In this document: positions 1 through 11,597 of the stretch, piece by piece
Position numbering within the stretch: the stretch's first letter is position 1
How the letters are laid out: each line of letters starts with the position of its first letter
Origin: Uloborus plumipes
Taxonomy: Eukaryota; Arthropoda; Arachnida; Araneae; Uloboridae
NCBI GenBank assembly: GCA_038373865.1
Contig: JAXGGA010002334.1
Location: 60,794 to 124,793 of the forward strand
DNA length: 64,000 nucleotides
Direction of reading: 5' to 3'
Position numbers and translations under genes: made by a program
Notes under the pieces: model-generated
What the model was told of the DNA's origin: nothing
The model's database searches: none
Seen by the model: only the letters and a program-made list of their open reading frames with translations

Positions 1-470
1 ATGAACCAGCTCGCATACCCTCCTGCTCAAAGAAAAATTCTTGTTGTGTGGTTGAAGCCAGCTCTAGTTTGGCTCTAATAAGTCGAAGCTCGACCTTGAC
101 AAGCTTTTTTTTGGGGGGGGCGGGGGGGGACTTCAGTGAGAAAAGAAATGTTATTGGCACGGATTGCACTGGAATATCTTCTCAAAACTGCTATGAAAGG
201 AACTCATCTCAACTTAGCGCAAATCACCCTTCCTTATTACTCCTCAAAAGAGAAGAGATTGTCTTTCACATTATATACATTTTTAAAAACAAACGGATGT
301 ATGTTTGTGTTGTGTGTACGTTTCTCATACTTGCGAACCAGGATTATTACGAACCAGCTTGAAAACCCTTCTACCCTAAGATAAATGCTGATTGAGTGGC
401 TGAAACCAGCTCTAGAGTGGCTCTGATAAATCGAAGGTCGACATTAATAATATTTACTCCTTTTTTGGAG
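1..470. repeat. Partial tandem duplication of an interspersed repeat
   Basis: Positions 1-101 and about 351-447 are diverged copies of one sequence: both begin GAACCAGCT and both contain CCAGCTCTAG followed by TGGCTCT(A/G)ATAA. Related fragments occur at about 10975-11090 and, inverted, at about 14774-14910, so this is an interspersed family rather than a local duplication only. A G-run block sits at 113-129. Short open frames here show no recognisable domain. I cannot name the family. Confidence 0.6.
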
Positions 471-1960
471 TTCAATGGGGGAGGCGACCCTGCCCCTCCC
501 TATAAGAGGAGCTCTTAATACAAATCCACAGTTTGCGTCGGATCTTTGCCAAATTAGGCACACACAGGACCTTTGATGCGCAAAATTCACATCAGAGGTG
601 TTCCATATACAAATCCACGTCGAATCTTTGTCAGATTTGGTACAGAGGTCCTTCCATGTCACATAGAGGTTTTTTCACTCCCCTATAGTAGTCGAAACCA
701 GCCTATGAAGCTTTCCTACAAGTTGACTGCCACATTTCAACTTGTAGGGAAGTTGTAACCCACTTTATTTTAATCACTGTTGTCCAATTTAAGCAAGTTT
801 TATTTTTTAAATTTAACCTTTTGGATCCGAGCTGTTTTTTGGAAATTTTTCTTTCGACCCTGGTAGTACGACAGTTAAACCACAGATTTATTTTCCATTG
901 AAAAGAGAAGGTATAAACTGTCGTACCAGACGTATGAAACCTTGAAAAAATCCCCGGCTCCAAAGGGTTCGAGTGAAAATTTCAACCCCGTCCTCTAAAG
1001 AAAAATGACTTATGGTACAACATGTGTACCGCCCGGTTCCTAAAGGTTAAAGTATAAATTTTTATTTAAAAATCGATATCAATGCATTAATTTAAAGCTA
1101 ATACATTTTTCATTGCATACATGTAATATTCTTTTTTCATTAATACATTTTGGCCAACTTTTGACTCTTGATTTAAAAATACTGCTTTGTGGGTACAATG
1201 GGACAGTGCCTTATTGCGCCTTTAACATTATCTACGTTAAAATAAACACCTTTAGTAATGCAAATAATTTTAGAGCATTAAGATTTAAAATTAAATCACT
1301 AATGGTAATTGATTTAATGAGATTTTATTTAAACCATATTTGTAGTGGCATTTACATACATCTAAAGAGTGCATTTACTATCCTGTTTGTATGTGCTGAT
1401 ACTCTTATATCATTACTAACGTATATTTCGTATGAATTGTAATATGAATACTTTCTTCCGAGTTTATGTGCTTTGTGCTTCTCCAATTACCACCGTTATT
1501 GGGAGGGAAGCGAGCGTATTGGCAACTAATATTTTGCTGCATTCCTTGTTGTGTGTATTGTGTTTTTATTTTCTATTCTGTTGCTTGTTTTTTCTTGTTG
1601 GCAGCTATTGAAAAGAAGACTAGGATTACTATTCTGAAGATAGAAAGATATCTAGCCTATATTCTTACTAAATAATGATGTTGAACAACTCTGTACTTTA
1701 CTTTTTTCTATAGCCCTTCCTGTTTTTGAAATAATACCCCAAAATTTTCTACCAAGTGGGTATGTAAGCGGTTTCCTCGAGATGCTCATGACAACTTTAT
1801 CATGCCTAGACCCAACTTTTGTATGATGATAGCTCTGGCCATTTATAAGTTATTGGGATTGGTTAAGAATTTCAGCGGGTACCTTGTATAGTTTGTTTCA
1901 CCACGTGGAAAATTTCTTAACACACGTTGGAATCAATCAGCAAAATACTTCTGGTCAGAT
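471..1960. other. Gene-free AT-rich stretch
   Basis: I see no recognisable coding exon, RNA gene or terminal-repeat element here. Open frames such as 1113-1442 are low-complexity AT-rich runs without domain features. Confidence 0.5.
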
Positions 1961-1969
1961 AGCTTTCTT

Positions 1970-2229
1970 TTTTCTTTCTTTCTTTTTTTTTTTCGTGTGC
2001 CAGCCAGGCTGGCAATTTGGGGTGCGCTGCTTCACTTTTCCAACTGTACCGTTATTTGGTGTGAAGTCCGACTTCCACAGTACACGTATGCCATAGGGAC
2101 CCGTTTATAGGGTAGGCAACCTTTTATACAACACATTCACACACAGAAAGGACAGGAACAAGAGAGAGAAAGCACATCCATGCCCAAGCCGGGACTCGAA
2201 CCCGGGGCCACACCATCCATGGCAGACTT
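1970..2229 (-). repeat. tRNA-derived SINE, 5'-truncated
   Basis: Read on the minus strand, this carries an RNA polymerase III B-box (GGTTCGAGTCC, plus-strand 192-202 of the 2 kb block, i.e. 2192-2202) inside a tRNA-like GC-rich arm, CCCGGGTTCGAGTCCCGG. A non-tRNA body follows and ends in an A-rich, AAAG-type tail (the T-rich run at about 1966-1993 on the plus strand). No A-box or complete cloverleaf precedes the B-box, so it is a truncated SINE and not a functional tRNA gene. T-rich sequence on both sides could be a target-site duplication, but low complexity prevents certainty. Confidence 0.7.
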
Positions 2230-2689
2230 TCTTTTTTCTTTATTTTATGTAATGGAGCTAGTTATTCTCATTATTTGAAGACCTAGTGAGTGACCCATAG
2301 ACCGGTAACTATCTTTTAATACCACCACAAACCAATTTTGTTCTCGCCACTGTCGGTGGATGCCACAACTATGATACTTTTGACTCCCAGTTTCCCTTCT
2401 GATTTAAGCCCCTGTGCACACACGATGCGAAATTTCACTATGAACTAAATTTGGCCAAGACTGCTTGAGCCAAATGTGCACTCAATTGATCTTTAAATAT
2501 GACGATATTTTGCACCTTGAAAATGCCACGACTGCTCGGTTTTAGCCCGAACCGTGAGCTTAAGAGTAATTAATATCTTAAGTCCGATTTCTAATCACTA
2601 CGCCACTCTGTCGGCCCTAAATATATAGTCCAGGAAATTCATATATAGTCCAAATATGTAGTCCTCCCGACAATGGAAACAGTTCAAAC

Positions 2690-3090
2690 AGATAGCAATC
2701 AAAATGGCACCTCGAGACATAATTTTGACGCTAAAATTAATTGCCCTCGCTCGCCTGTAATCGAGATATAAGGTCTTCAAGTCGGACGAATTTTTTTAAA
2801 AAGAGCCTAACTTAAAAACTCGGCGAGAGATCGATCACGCAATTTAACTTCCTGCGTGTGGCATGATATCAATCTACAAATCAAATGAAATATCTCTGCT
2901 ATTATTGAAACTCTCTAAATTTGGTAACTTTTCCTTCAAATTTCTGCAGTCATTAAGACCTCATATTTCGATAAGGGGTTACAAGGGCAAATAATTTATA
3001 CATCCAGAAACATATTTTACAAGGCTCTCTCAAATGCTACTTTTTTAGATGTTTTTCATTATTACACTACGTCATGGTTTCCTGATTAAG
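2690..3090. repeat. Diverged copies of interspersed family R1 (inverted pair)
   Basis: About 2810-3088 (minus orientation) is a diverged copy of a family that recurs at 38233-38470, 40268-40472 and 43379-43582. The diagnostic phrases, read on the plus strand, are ACCTCATATTTCGATAAGGGG, then CCAGAAACATATTTTACAA, then a TTTCCTG end. A shorter fragment in the opposite orientation lies just before it (about 2690-2790, with CTCGCCTGTAATCGAGATATAAGGTC). No protein is evident. Confidence 0.55.
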
Positions 3091-5696
3091 TTTAAATGCG
3101 TTAAACAGTTCTGATGAATTTCTATGCAATTATAATTATTCAATTCTCATATTATTCTATGTCATGTCTCGGTATATGTTTGGTGCATAAATGTAATGTA
3201 TGGGTGTCATTTACGTTTATATTTTCAAAGCAACAACACTTGATCACGAGATTGGCCAAGTACATCTAAATTTTCTTTTGACTCTAGTCACTGGTATTTC
3301 ATTCATTCCTCACCGTTTCTGCAAATAACTAAAAACTTTGTTCAAGCTTTATCTATGAGATTCGTTTAACATTTCACTAATACCGCGATGCTTGTTAAAG
3401 TGCCATTGAATTGGAGAAACTTATCCTAAAAATGATAGTTACAGCTAAGAGTTTTTGCTTCATTTAATCAATTTCTCGGAGAAACGCTGAACATTATTTT
3501 AAAGTGTTGCCATATAAATGATTAGAGTTAGGACTGAAACATGCAAATGGGCAATTCCATGGTGTCGGACGTAAAAAAACGAAGAAATATTTTTTAGTTT
3601 TAGTTCTATTTATCAAATATAAACTGAATAGAAATGATTAAGTTGGTATTCAAAATACTCGCTACATCATAATGAATAAAAAATCATGTTAGTTTTTTAA
3701 AATAGATCTCTTAAATAGAAATTAAGAAGATTTAAAGAGTTGGTGTCGGACGTAAACGCACAAATAGTAAAATTGGAGATTCACTTAAAATTTACTGAAA
3801 CTCTGCGAATTGGCTTACCTTTTAATTTCAAAAACAGCTAAGATCGATAGTATACTTAAGATTAAAGCATATTTTACAGTTTTTTAATGATATTGTTTTG
3901 AATAAAATGAACTTGGAACTACTTTTACCTTGGTGTCGGACGTAAATTTGCGGTGTCGGACGTAAACTCTTCGAATTGGACCTAAACCGTTGTTCTTAAA
4001 TGCAATGATTACAGTTTTAAATAAGAAAATTAGCTTAAATTTTATTCCTAGGTCACACATATTTTTTAACATTTGAAAGGGTTCATCAAATTTAAACTGC
4101 CCCCTTTTTCCTGTTGGGATCGGAGGACGAAAACGTTTATAATGTCCCGTAATTTGTAAAATATTTTGTCCTCAGTTCTTGGCCATTTAAAATAACCTTT
4201 AGAACTATGCATAACTAATACTACAATGTAACTTTTTTGGTGATACATCCAAGACAAAGCATGGCATCATGCGTACCACAACCCAGTCATTGATGTTTAC
4301 TGTATCAAGATCTGCAGATTCTTCGATCCCGGAATTATAAGATTCTTAATTTGGGCAATTCCACGATAAGGTCAACCAGATGGTCAAATTTTCAAAGTTA
4401 ATATTTCTAAACAAACAAGATATCATTTTAAAGGTAAAGAGTTGTATATTTTGAAATTCATGTCTAAATTTTGATAACTTAAGTTTTAACTAAGTTACAA
4501 GAGGTCAAACTAAGGTCAACATCCAGAGCGTTTTCAAACTACATTTTACGACTCTCAAAGAAGCTGTGTTTTTTCCAAAATATACATACTAAAATTATGA
4601 ATTAAGACGAATAACTATTTACGTATTCAATGTACAACAGGTGATGTTGTAAAAATGTGTTAGAATATAATTCATTTTGATTTGTGACAGAATTCCCATG
4701 GGGCACATTAAGTGTTTTACGTCCGACACCAAAATGTACGATTAATTATGCTGAGCCAATAATTTTAAAGCTACATACATCTGAGTTTGTATACAAAGTA
4801 AGATCTTTGGTCTCATTGATGTAACCTATTAACATTTTGTGACAAGTAAATATTTTTACTTAAAATCTAGGTGTCGGACGTAAAGAATTTTTTTACGTCC
4901 GACACCGTTTACGTCCGACACTGTTACATTCCTAAAATAACACTTGTTTACAACTGTGATTCTCCATATTTTGCCTTTAATTACAAAGTTAAAGTGAAGC
5001 ATGATTAAAAAAAATAATTTTGACTTTACTGTGCATACATATACTTTAAATTTACTTATTAAATAGTAAATTTTGCTTCAGAATAATACTTTAAAAGTTT
5101 TCTTTCTCCTCATGAGACATTTATATTAAGACACTTACAATGCATCACAGTTGTTCTGGGAACTCTTGAATTAATAAAAAGTGTATATACATATTATTGC
5201 TTTGAAAAGAACAGCAACCCAACTCTTAAGTATTCATCTAAAGTTTTATAGGCTAGATCATCACAACACAACCTGTATTCTGTTTCACAAGGAGTCAGAA
5301 CACATGGATTTCGTAGTTAGATTTGTACAAGTGGACGCTTGCATTTTTTATCAGTGTACTGATTAATATGCATATTTGCTGGTTGATGGTGGTTGATGCC
5401 ATAGGAGGCACTGTGAAAAAAATCGTTTGGCGCCGCGTTAAAGCAGGAAAAATGACGGTGACAAAAGCGAAGCAATTTTCTCAAATCTCAGCATTTTTAA
5501 ATCCGAATATGCACATAAAGTATATTCCAGCAAAAGATATACACATAGATACAAAGCATTTGCATCAGCACTGGAAAGCTGTTTTCCATATTCCAAACAT
5601 CAAATCTGTTCATTTTGCCAAATCAGCTGGACACAATTAAGTTCAAATTGGTGACATATCACGTGATAACAAATTAAGAACAACGTGATAACAAAT

Positions 5697-7839
5697 GGGC
5701 AATTCCATGGTGTCGGACGTAAAAAACGAAGAAATATTTTTTAGTTTTAGTTCTATTTATCAAATATAAACTGAATAGAAATGATTAAGTTGGTATTCAA
5801 AATACTCGCTACATCATAATGAATAAAAAATCATGTTAGTTTTTTAAAATAGATCTCTTAAATAGAAATTAAGAAGATTTAAAGAGTTGGTGTCGGACGT
5901 AAACGCACAAATAGTAAAATTGGAGATTCACTTAAAATTTACTGAAACTCTGCGAATTGGCTTACCTTTTAATTTCAAAAACAGCTAAGATCGATAGTAT
6001 ACTTAAGATTAAAGCATATTTTACAGTTTTTTAATGATATTGTTTTGAATAAAATGAACTTGGAACTACTTTTACCTTGGTGTCGGACGTAAATTTGCGG
6101 TGTCGGACGTAAACTCTTCGAATTGGACCTAAACCGTTGTTCTTAAATGCAATGATTACAGTTTTAAATAAGAAAATTAGCTTAAATTTTATTCCTAGGT
6201 CACACATATTTTTTAACATTTGAAAGGGTTCATCAAATTTAAACTGCCCCCTTTTTCCTGTTGGGATCGGAGGACGAAAACGTTTATAATGTCCCGTAAT
6301 TTGTAAAATATTTTGTCTTCAGTTCTTGGCCATTTAAAATAACCTTTAGAACTATGCATAACTAATACTACAATGTAACTTTTTTGGTGATACATCCAAG
6401 ACAAAGCATGGCATCATGCGTACCACAACCCAGTCATTGATGTTTACTGTATCAAGATCTGCAGATTCTTCGATCCCGGAATTATAAGATTCTTAATTTG
6501 TTATCACGTTGTTCTTAATTTGTTATCACGTGATATGTCACCAATTTGAACTTAATTGTGTCCAGCTGATTTGGCAAAATGAACAGATTTGATGTTTGGA
6601 ATATGGAAAACAGCTTTCCAGTGCTGATGCAAATGCTTTGTATCTATGTGTATATCTTTTGCTGGAATATACTTTATGTGCATATTCGGATTTAAAAATG
6701 CTGAGATTTGAGAAAATTGCTTCGCTTTTGTCACCGTCATTTTTCCTGCTTTAACGCGGCGCCAAACGATTTTTTTCACAGTGCCTCCTATGGCATCAAC
6801 CACCATCAACCAGCAAATATGCATATTAATCAGTACACTGATAAAAAATGCAAGCGTCCACTTGTACAAATCTAACTACGAAATCCATGTGTTCTGACTC
6901 CTTGTGAAACAGAATACAGGTTGTGTTGTGATGATCTAGCCTATAAAACTTTAGATGAATACTTAAGAGTTGGGTTGCTGTTCTTTTCAAAGCAATAATA
7001 TGTATATACACTTTTTATTAATTCAAGAGTTCCCAGAACAACTGTGATGCATTGTAAGTGTCTTAATATAAATGTCTCATGAGGAGAAAGAAAACTTTTA
7101 AAGTATTATTCTGAAGCAAAATTTACTATTTAATAAGTAAATTTAAAGTATATGTATGCACAGTAAAGTCAAAATTATTTTTTTTAATCATGCTTCACTT
7201 TAACTTTGTAATTAAAGGCAAAATATGGAGAATCACAGTTGTAAACAAGTGTTATTTTAGGAATGTAACAGTGTCGGACGTAAACGGTGTCGGACGTAAA
7301 AAAATTCTTTACGTCCGACACCTAGATTTTAAGTAAAAATATTTACTTGTCACAAAATGTTAATAGGTTACATCAATGAGACCAAAGATCTTACTTTGTA
7401 TACAAAGTCAGATGTATGTATCTTTAAAATTATTGGCTCAGCATAATTAATCGTACATTTTGGTGTCGGACGTAAAACACTTAATGTGCCCCATGGGAAT
7501 TCTGTCACAAATCAAAATGAATTATATTCTAACACATTTTTACAACATCACCTGTTGTACATTGAATACGTAAATAGTTATTCGTCTTAATTCATAATTT
7601 TAGTATGTATATTTTGGAAAAAACACAGCTTCTTTGAGAGTCGTAAAATGTAGTTTGAAAACGCTCTGGATGTTGACCTTAGTTTGACCTCTTGTAACTT
7701 AGTTAAAACTTAAGTTATCAAAATTTAGACATGAATTTCAAAATATACAACTCTTTACCTTTAAAATGATATCTTGTTTGTTTAGAAATATTAACTTTGA
7801 AAATTTTACCATCTGGTTGACCTTATCGTGGAATTGCCC
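5697..7839 (-). mobile_element. Contiguous full-length copy of the GGGCAATTCCA-ended transposon
   Basis: This 2143-bp stretch runs uninterrupted from one terminal repeat to the other and serves as the reference for decoding the larger block. Decayed minus-strand coding pieces lie at 7011-6826, 6869-6552, 6404-6213 and 6219-6031. One contains V-D-A-I-G-G-T-V-K-K, which resembles the D-G-I-G-G-x-V-K-R motif I recall from arthropod transposon-encoded proteins. Frames are broken and no complete transposase can be read, so this copy is probably non-autonomous. The same pieces recur in the rearranged copy at 3884-4257 and 5181-5640. Confidence 0.7.
5709..7475. repeat. Subterminal array of a GGTGTCGGACGTAAA motif
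   Basis: Within one element copy, GTGTCGGACGTAA occurs near 5710, 5889, 6079, 6099, 7271, 7286 and 7462 in forward orientation and near 7309-7322 in reverse. The other copy carries the matching set (near 3562, 3742, 3931, 3950, 4718, 4870, 4894 and 4906). The motif clusters toward both ends and is absent from the coding remnants. Repeated subterminal motifs of this kind are typical transposase-binding sites, so that role is inferred. Confidence 0.8.
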
Positions 7840-8009
7840 AAATATATATCCGTATCACCAGAAAGCGTAACTGTGCAATCTCTTTTGCAACAATAAAACC
7901 TACTTGCAGAAACTGATTTTTATTAATGTAAGGCTTTCATCGCAAAAAAAGGTTCACATTAGAGTTGAAAATATATCTAAGATGCATTCGAAAATTTTTC
8001 ATGCATATG

Positions 8010-8160
8010 ATAGAATTTAAAAGAGGATTGCCAGATTAAGTGGAGTGAGCTGCGTATTTGTGCACATCGCTTACCAACTTGGCCATTCTGGTCGAGCTGT
8101 AAGACGATTCAGGGAACAGTGGAAATTTGACGGCTCTCAGACTAGACAAATAAGGTATTA
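8010..8160 (+). pseudogene. Tc1-like transposase N-terminal remnant
   Basis: The frame through 8045-8155 reads Y-Q-L-G-H-S-G-R-A-V-R-R-F-R-E-Q-W. This resembles the helix-turn-helix region of Tc1-family transposases (I-A-x-x-L-G-x-S-x-x-T-V-x-R-x-W-x-x-W). Only this DNA-binding fragment is visible; the catalytic DDE domain is missing and the frame runs out by 8239. The identification rests on a short match. Confidence 0.4.
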
Positions 8161-8320
8161 TCGCTATAGATATGACAATACTACCCCAAGTAGCACACTT
8201 CGTTTTTTAAAGGTTGTAAAATGGTTATTAACGTTGTAACAACCGCTTAAAAACGTGAATAAAACGTTTAAAGGTTATTTGTGCTACCTGGGACTGGACT
8301 ACCTTATTACTGTCTGTTTG

Positions 8321-8520
8321 CGTTTTGTGCGCCTGGCAGCCACGAACGCTTCCATCTGAAAAAGGGGAGATAGGTTTAGGATGCGCACTTCCCGATGCCT
8401 TCAGCTTTTGTTCGATTGCTACTTCCTCGTTGCATTTCCTCCCTATTTCGTGAGAGTCAGAAGAGACTTGGCGCGTCCGCAGATGATTCGGAGGTCGCAC
8501 GAAGAAATTTTAGACAGTAT
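8321..8520. repeat. Interspersed repeat, copy 1 of 2
   Basis: This stretch is clearly homologous to 17555-17757. Shared blocks include the region around GAACGCTTCCAT, GACGCACTT/TGCGCACTT, the TTCAG-TTTT-TTCG-TTGCTACTTC block and GAAGAGAC followed by GCGTGCGCA/GCGTCCGCA. The matched span is about 200 bp in direct orientation. Nothing identifies the family. Confidence 0.6.
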
Positions 8521-9003
8521 GCGTTAGGCTTTAAAAGTCCCAATATGTACTGCTCTCACTATCTACACGCAGGTGCTGTTCCGTCAAGGAGCATAAATCT
8601 CCGGACGGTTAGCTGAAGGAGGTTTGCTCTCACAGTAACACAGTCACAAAACAATACCTCCAATTTATAGATAGAGTAGCTTTCGTTTAGAGTGATGTCG
8701 AATGTGACAAACCTGGATGGGTATGGAACGGCCAGCATCTTCGTAAGCGATGAGTTCCGATTCTGTATGATGACCAATAACAAGCGAGTGCGAGTATTTC
8801 CGCTCGAGCTAATAATTCTCAAGAGGGATCTTGATCTTAATTGAATATTAATAAATTGATTGGAATAGCCGTGCAGGGCTAGAGTCTATTTCTGGTTGTC
8901 ATTTTTGTATTTGTATTTTTATTACCCGACGTCACTAGCTGTAAAGTTTAGTTTCTTTGCCGAAGCATTATACTATGACTTAATTCAGTTCATTCTCTCC
9001 CAG

Positions 9004-9006
9004 CAG
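9004..9006 (+). promoter_or_regulatory. 3' splice acceptor directly before the kinin ATG
   Basis: A pyrimidine-rich run ending TTCTCTCCCAGCAG abuts ATGATG. The intron would lie in the 5' untranslated region. This is why translation is placed at 9007 rather than at the in-frame upstream ATG at 8896, whose 37 preceding residues look non-coding. The same layout (acceptor just before ATG) appears in the tachykinin gene. Confidence 0.65.
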
Positions 9007-9489
9007 ATGATGTCCATCAGTGCTATCTTGCTCGTGGTTGTCATCGCTTCCCTTTGGAAACCATTGCTGAGCATGCCTGATGGCTCCGCGTCATCGAAAG
9101 ATTTTGACGATACCAAACTCCGTGAACAGAGCGAACCTAAAGATGCTTCCAGTTATCTACTGACCCTGAAGCTCCCACCTTTCCTAAGCGCAACAAAAGT
9201 GGATACCGATTCTTTCAGCCAGGGTTATGGCGGGAAGAACGCTCAAGTCGAAGAACTGGAAGGCTACCGCAAAAAGCAGTTTAGTCCATGGGGTGGAAAG
9301 AGATCAGTCGAATCTGCTGACTTAAGCAAACTTCTAGGCATTGGAAGCTCATCACAATACCTTAGAGACTTAAGGAATTTTAACGCTTGGGGCGGAAAGC
9401 GAAATTTTAATGCTTGGGGAGGCAAACGATCTTTATCCAGTGCAGATTATCTTGCCAAAAGAAATGAAAATGTCTCTAAATGGATATGA
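9007..9489 (+). CDS. Kinin (leucokinin-type) neuropeptide precursor
   Basis: This is a 160-residue prepropeptide entering the secretory pathway to yield amidated kinins, which act through a G-protein-coupled receptor on fluid secretion and muscle. A signal peptide covers about residues 1-22 (hydrophobic I-L-L-V-V-V-I-A). Three units match the kinin consensus F-x-x-W-G-G-K-R: QFSPWGGKR at residues 91-99 (9277-9303) and NFNAWGGKR twice in tandem at residues 124-141 (9376-9429). The G-K-R following W-G supplies the amide donor and dibasic cleavage site. Predicted products are pQFSPWG-amide and two copies of NFNAWG-amide; the first of these needs cleavage after a single Arg (D-L-R). QFSPWG-amide matches a kinin form I know from ticks. 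Spacer S-L-S-S-A-D-Y-L-A-K-R resembles the earlier S-V-E-S-A-D spacer, hinting at unit duplication. The start follows a splice acceptor, and no downstream exon is needed. Confidence 0.93.
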   Translation: MMSISAILLVVVIASLWKPLLSMPDGSASSKDFDDTKLREQSEPKDASSYLLTLKLPPFLSATKVDTDSFSQGYGGKNAQVEELEGYRKKQFSPWGGKRSVESADLSKLLGIGSSSQYLRDLRNFNAWGGKRNFNAWGGKRSLSSADYLAKRNENVSKWI

Positions 9490-9700
9490 AAAAATCATAA
9501 AAATATCAAGGCAGAGAAGAACCTATTTCACCACCTTCTAAACTCACATCACATTCTTCAGGCAAACTTGAAAAAGTATTTTCTTTGTAAGAGACTTGAA
9601 ATTTATTTTCTTATATGAATTCAGTTTAGGGAAATATTTTGAAATTCTAAATTGTTCTTGTTTCACCTGAATGAAAAAATAAATGTTGCCAAAACTAAAA
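9490..9700 (+). other. Kinin 3' UTR with AATAAA poly(A) signal
   Basis: The stop TGA at 9487-9489 is followed by AT-rich non-coding sequence. AATAAA occurs at 9678-9683, about 190 bp after the stop, with a GT-rich stretch following (GTTGCC, then GTGTTC). This supports 9007-9489 as the terminal exon. Confidence 0.65.
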
Positions 9701-10960
9701 GTGTTCTAGATCCTTTTCGAGCGAGTGTTAAATTTATTGAACTTGAAATATTTCTCCTTTTTTCTTTACTGCCTGTATTTAAACTGATGGTAAATGCTAC
9801 ACAGTTTAAGCAGTCGGGAAATTATTAAATAATTGTGTCCATTGAGTAATTATTGGTTAAGTGATAACTATTTTTTAAATAAGCACTACATCACAAAATT
9901 CAAAGTAGCTTTCGCATAACGCTAATTACGTTAGACATGACACTAATTCATTCCTCGAGAACTTAACTGTTTTCTTTTTTTTTTTCCAGTGACTGAAAAA
10001 CAGAATGAATAAATGACTCCGGAAGCATAATAAAAGTCCCAATTCCGTGCTTTGATTCAAAGATATAAAAGTCATTTGTAATGATTATGTATATGTTTTC
10101 AAATCAAGAACAATATTTTTTTTACAACCAAGTTAAGATAGTTGCTTCTATTTAACAAATAATGCAACGCCTAGTCTTTTATAGAACAGAGGGTTGATAA
10201 AATATAGTTTGAGCATTTCCTCCCTCCCAAGTCATAATGTAATAAGTGTGTCATAAGTATGTGATCAATTCAGTTTTTGACGATTATTCTAGCACTGAAA
10301 CGGAATCGTTCGGCTTCAAATTGATGTCACAACTTCTCCCTCGGCCATCGCAGCGTAAAAATTCTGCAAAAGGAAGCAGAAAGCAAATGGTTTCTTTAGG
10401 GCCCTTTGTCGCAATATGTAAGTGACTGTCCCCCCCCCCTCATAAAAAATCATAATCTAAATATTTGGGAGATGAAAGTTTCATCTTTTCCCCGGACAAA
10501 CTAATTAATGAAACGCCGAACCTTAAATATCTCACAGCAACAAAAAATCGACTTTCCCCACTCTCAAAATAAACGACTCATATATGAGTCATTTTCAAAA
10601 TCGGTGTCATTTGCTCTCGATGCGTAAGACGTTTTTTTGAATAAGGTGTGAAAAGAATTAAACGCGTTTTATCTTTATCATGCTTTTTTATCAGACTATT
10701 TTCGGTAAACAATCAATAAAATTAAAACAAACTATTTAATTCAAAAAACTGACCATTAGTTTTTTTAAAGAAATGAGTTAAGAGAAAAATGAAATCTAGC
10801 TGTCTTACTTGAGGAACCTAGAATGTGCTATGCAGAATTACGATAATTTCTAGAAGCCAAAACTCTATTCTGATGTAGTTTAAAATTGTGAAATATACCC
10901 CAAATTAACCTGATTTACCCTGAAGTATAGGATTTTTGTAATTAACCACAGCTGTCTTGT
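9701..10960. other. Gene-free AT-rich stretch
   Basis: No coding exon, RNA gene or paired terminal repeats could be supported. A C10 run lies near 10430. Confidence 0.5.
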
Positions 10961-11597
10961 CAACGTCATCATGTCTTTTATAGGGGGCTCTAATAAGTTG
11001 ATACGTGCCCTTGACAATGCTTACCACTTCTTGGGGAGTTAAGTGAAGAAGGGAAGTGTTAGAGGAGAGGTTGACACATGTGAACGAACGATATTTTACC
11101 CAATTAACATGAAGAGAAAAATCTGAAAAAAATGTATGTAGATGGTAACACAACTACTGTATCCTGCATGAAATTTCAAAGATCTAAACCATTTCGTTTT
11201 TTAGTTATCAACGATCTTATGTTTTGGAAAGTGCCGATATACTTTTATGTTGCAGTTCTCCGAGTAAAAACACATCCAAAACTATTTTTTTGTGATTTGA
11301 ATTTTATTCGTTACAAAGTGGCATTAATAAGGGAAGATTTCATGCACTTTTTAAAAAAATTGAAAAAGGTATAGTTTTTTACCAAATTAGGCCTAAGTTG
11401 AGATAAGGGGCACATGTGAACACATTATGTAGGGGCAGATGTGAACAGTTCATTTGTGGACCATAATGGTATTTAGTTATTTCAAATTCAAAAATTGTTG
11501 ATTTTTTTATATATTGAATAGTCTAATTAAAAATATTAAATAATTAAAAGTTTCAATACTCAATATTTAATTGAAATTTGAAAGAGTTGCAAAGAAG

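Larger units (their letters stand above)
3549..7839. mobile_element. Self-nested DNA transposon, segment order L / R-inverted / L / R
   Basis: The element begins GGGCAATTCCATGG and ends CGTGGAATTGCCC, a terminal inverted repeat of 11 bp. Segment L occurs at 3549-4352 and again at 5697-about 6495. Segment R occurs inverted at 4353-5696 and forward at about 6496-7839. The block is flanked by AAAT on both sides, and each internal junction also carries AAAT or ATTT. This fits a copy inserted into another copy in opposite orientation at an internal AAAT, followed by inversion through the two R arms. The copies differ by scattered substitutions (for example C at 4168 against T at 6316), so they are not one read duplicated. 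A 4-bp target duplication and this type of terminus would suit a Sola-like superfamily, which I infer weakly. Confidence 0.85.

Noticed and set aside
2180..2229. tRNA gene on the minus strand
   Set aside because: Only the T-arm/B-box part is tRNA-like; no A-box, anticodon arm or matching acceptor stem, and a SINE body with A-rich tail follows.
3884..6404. Repeated 62- to 105-codon open frames as host genes
   Set aside because: They occur in both copies of the self-nested transposon and are pieces of its decayed coding region.
8896..9006. Upstream in-frame start for the kinin precursor
   Set aside because: The first 37 residues are aromatic-rich and precede a clear splice acceptor; a proper signal peptide starts at 9007.
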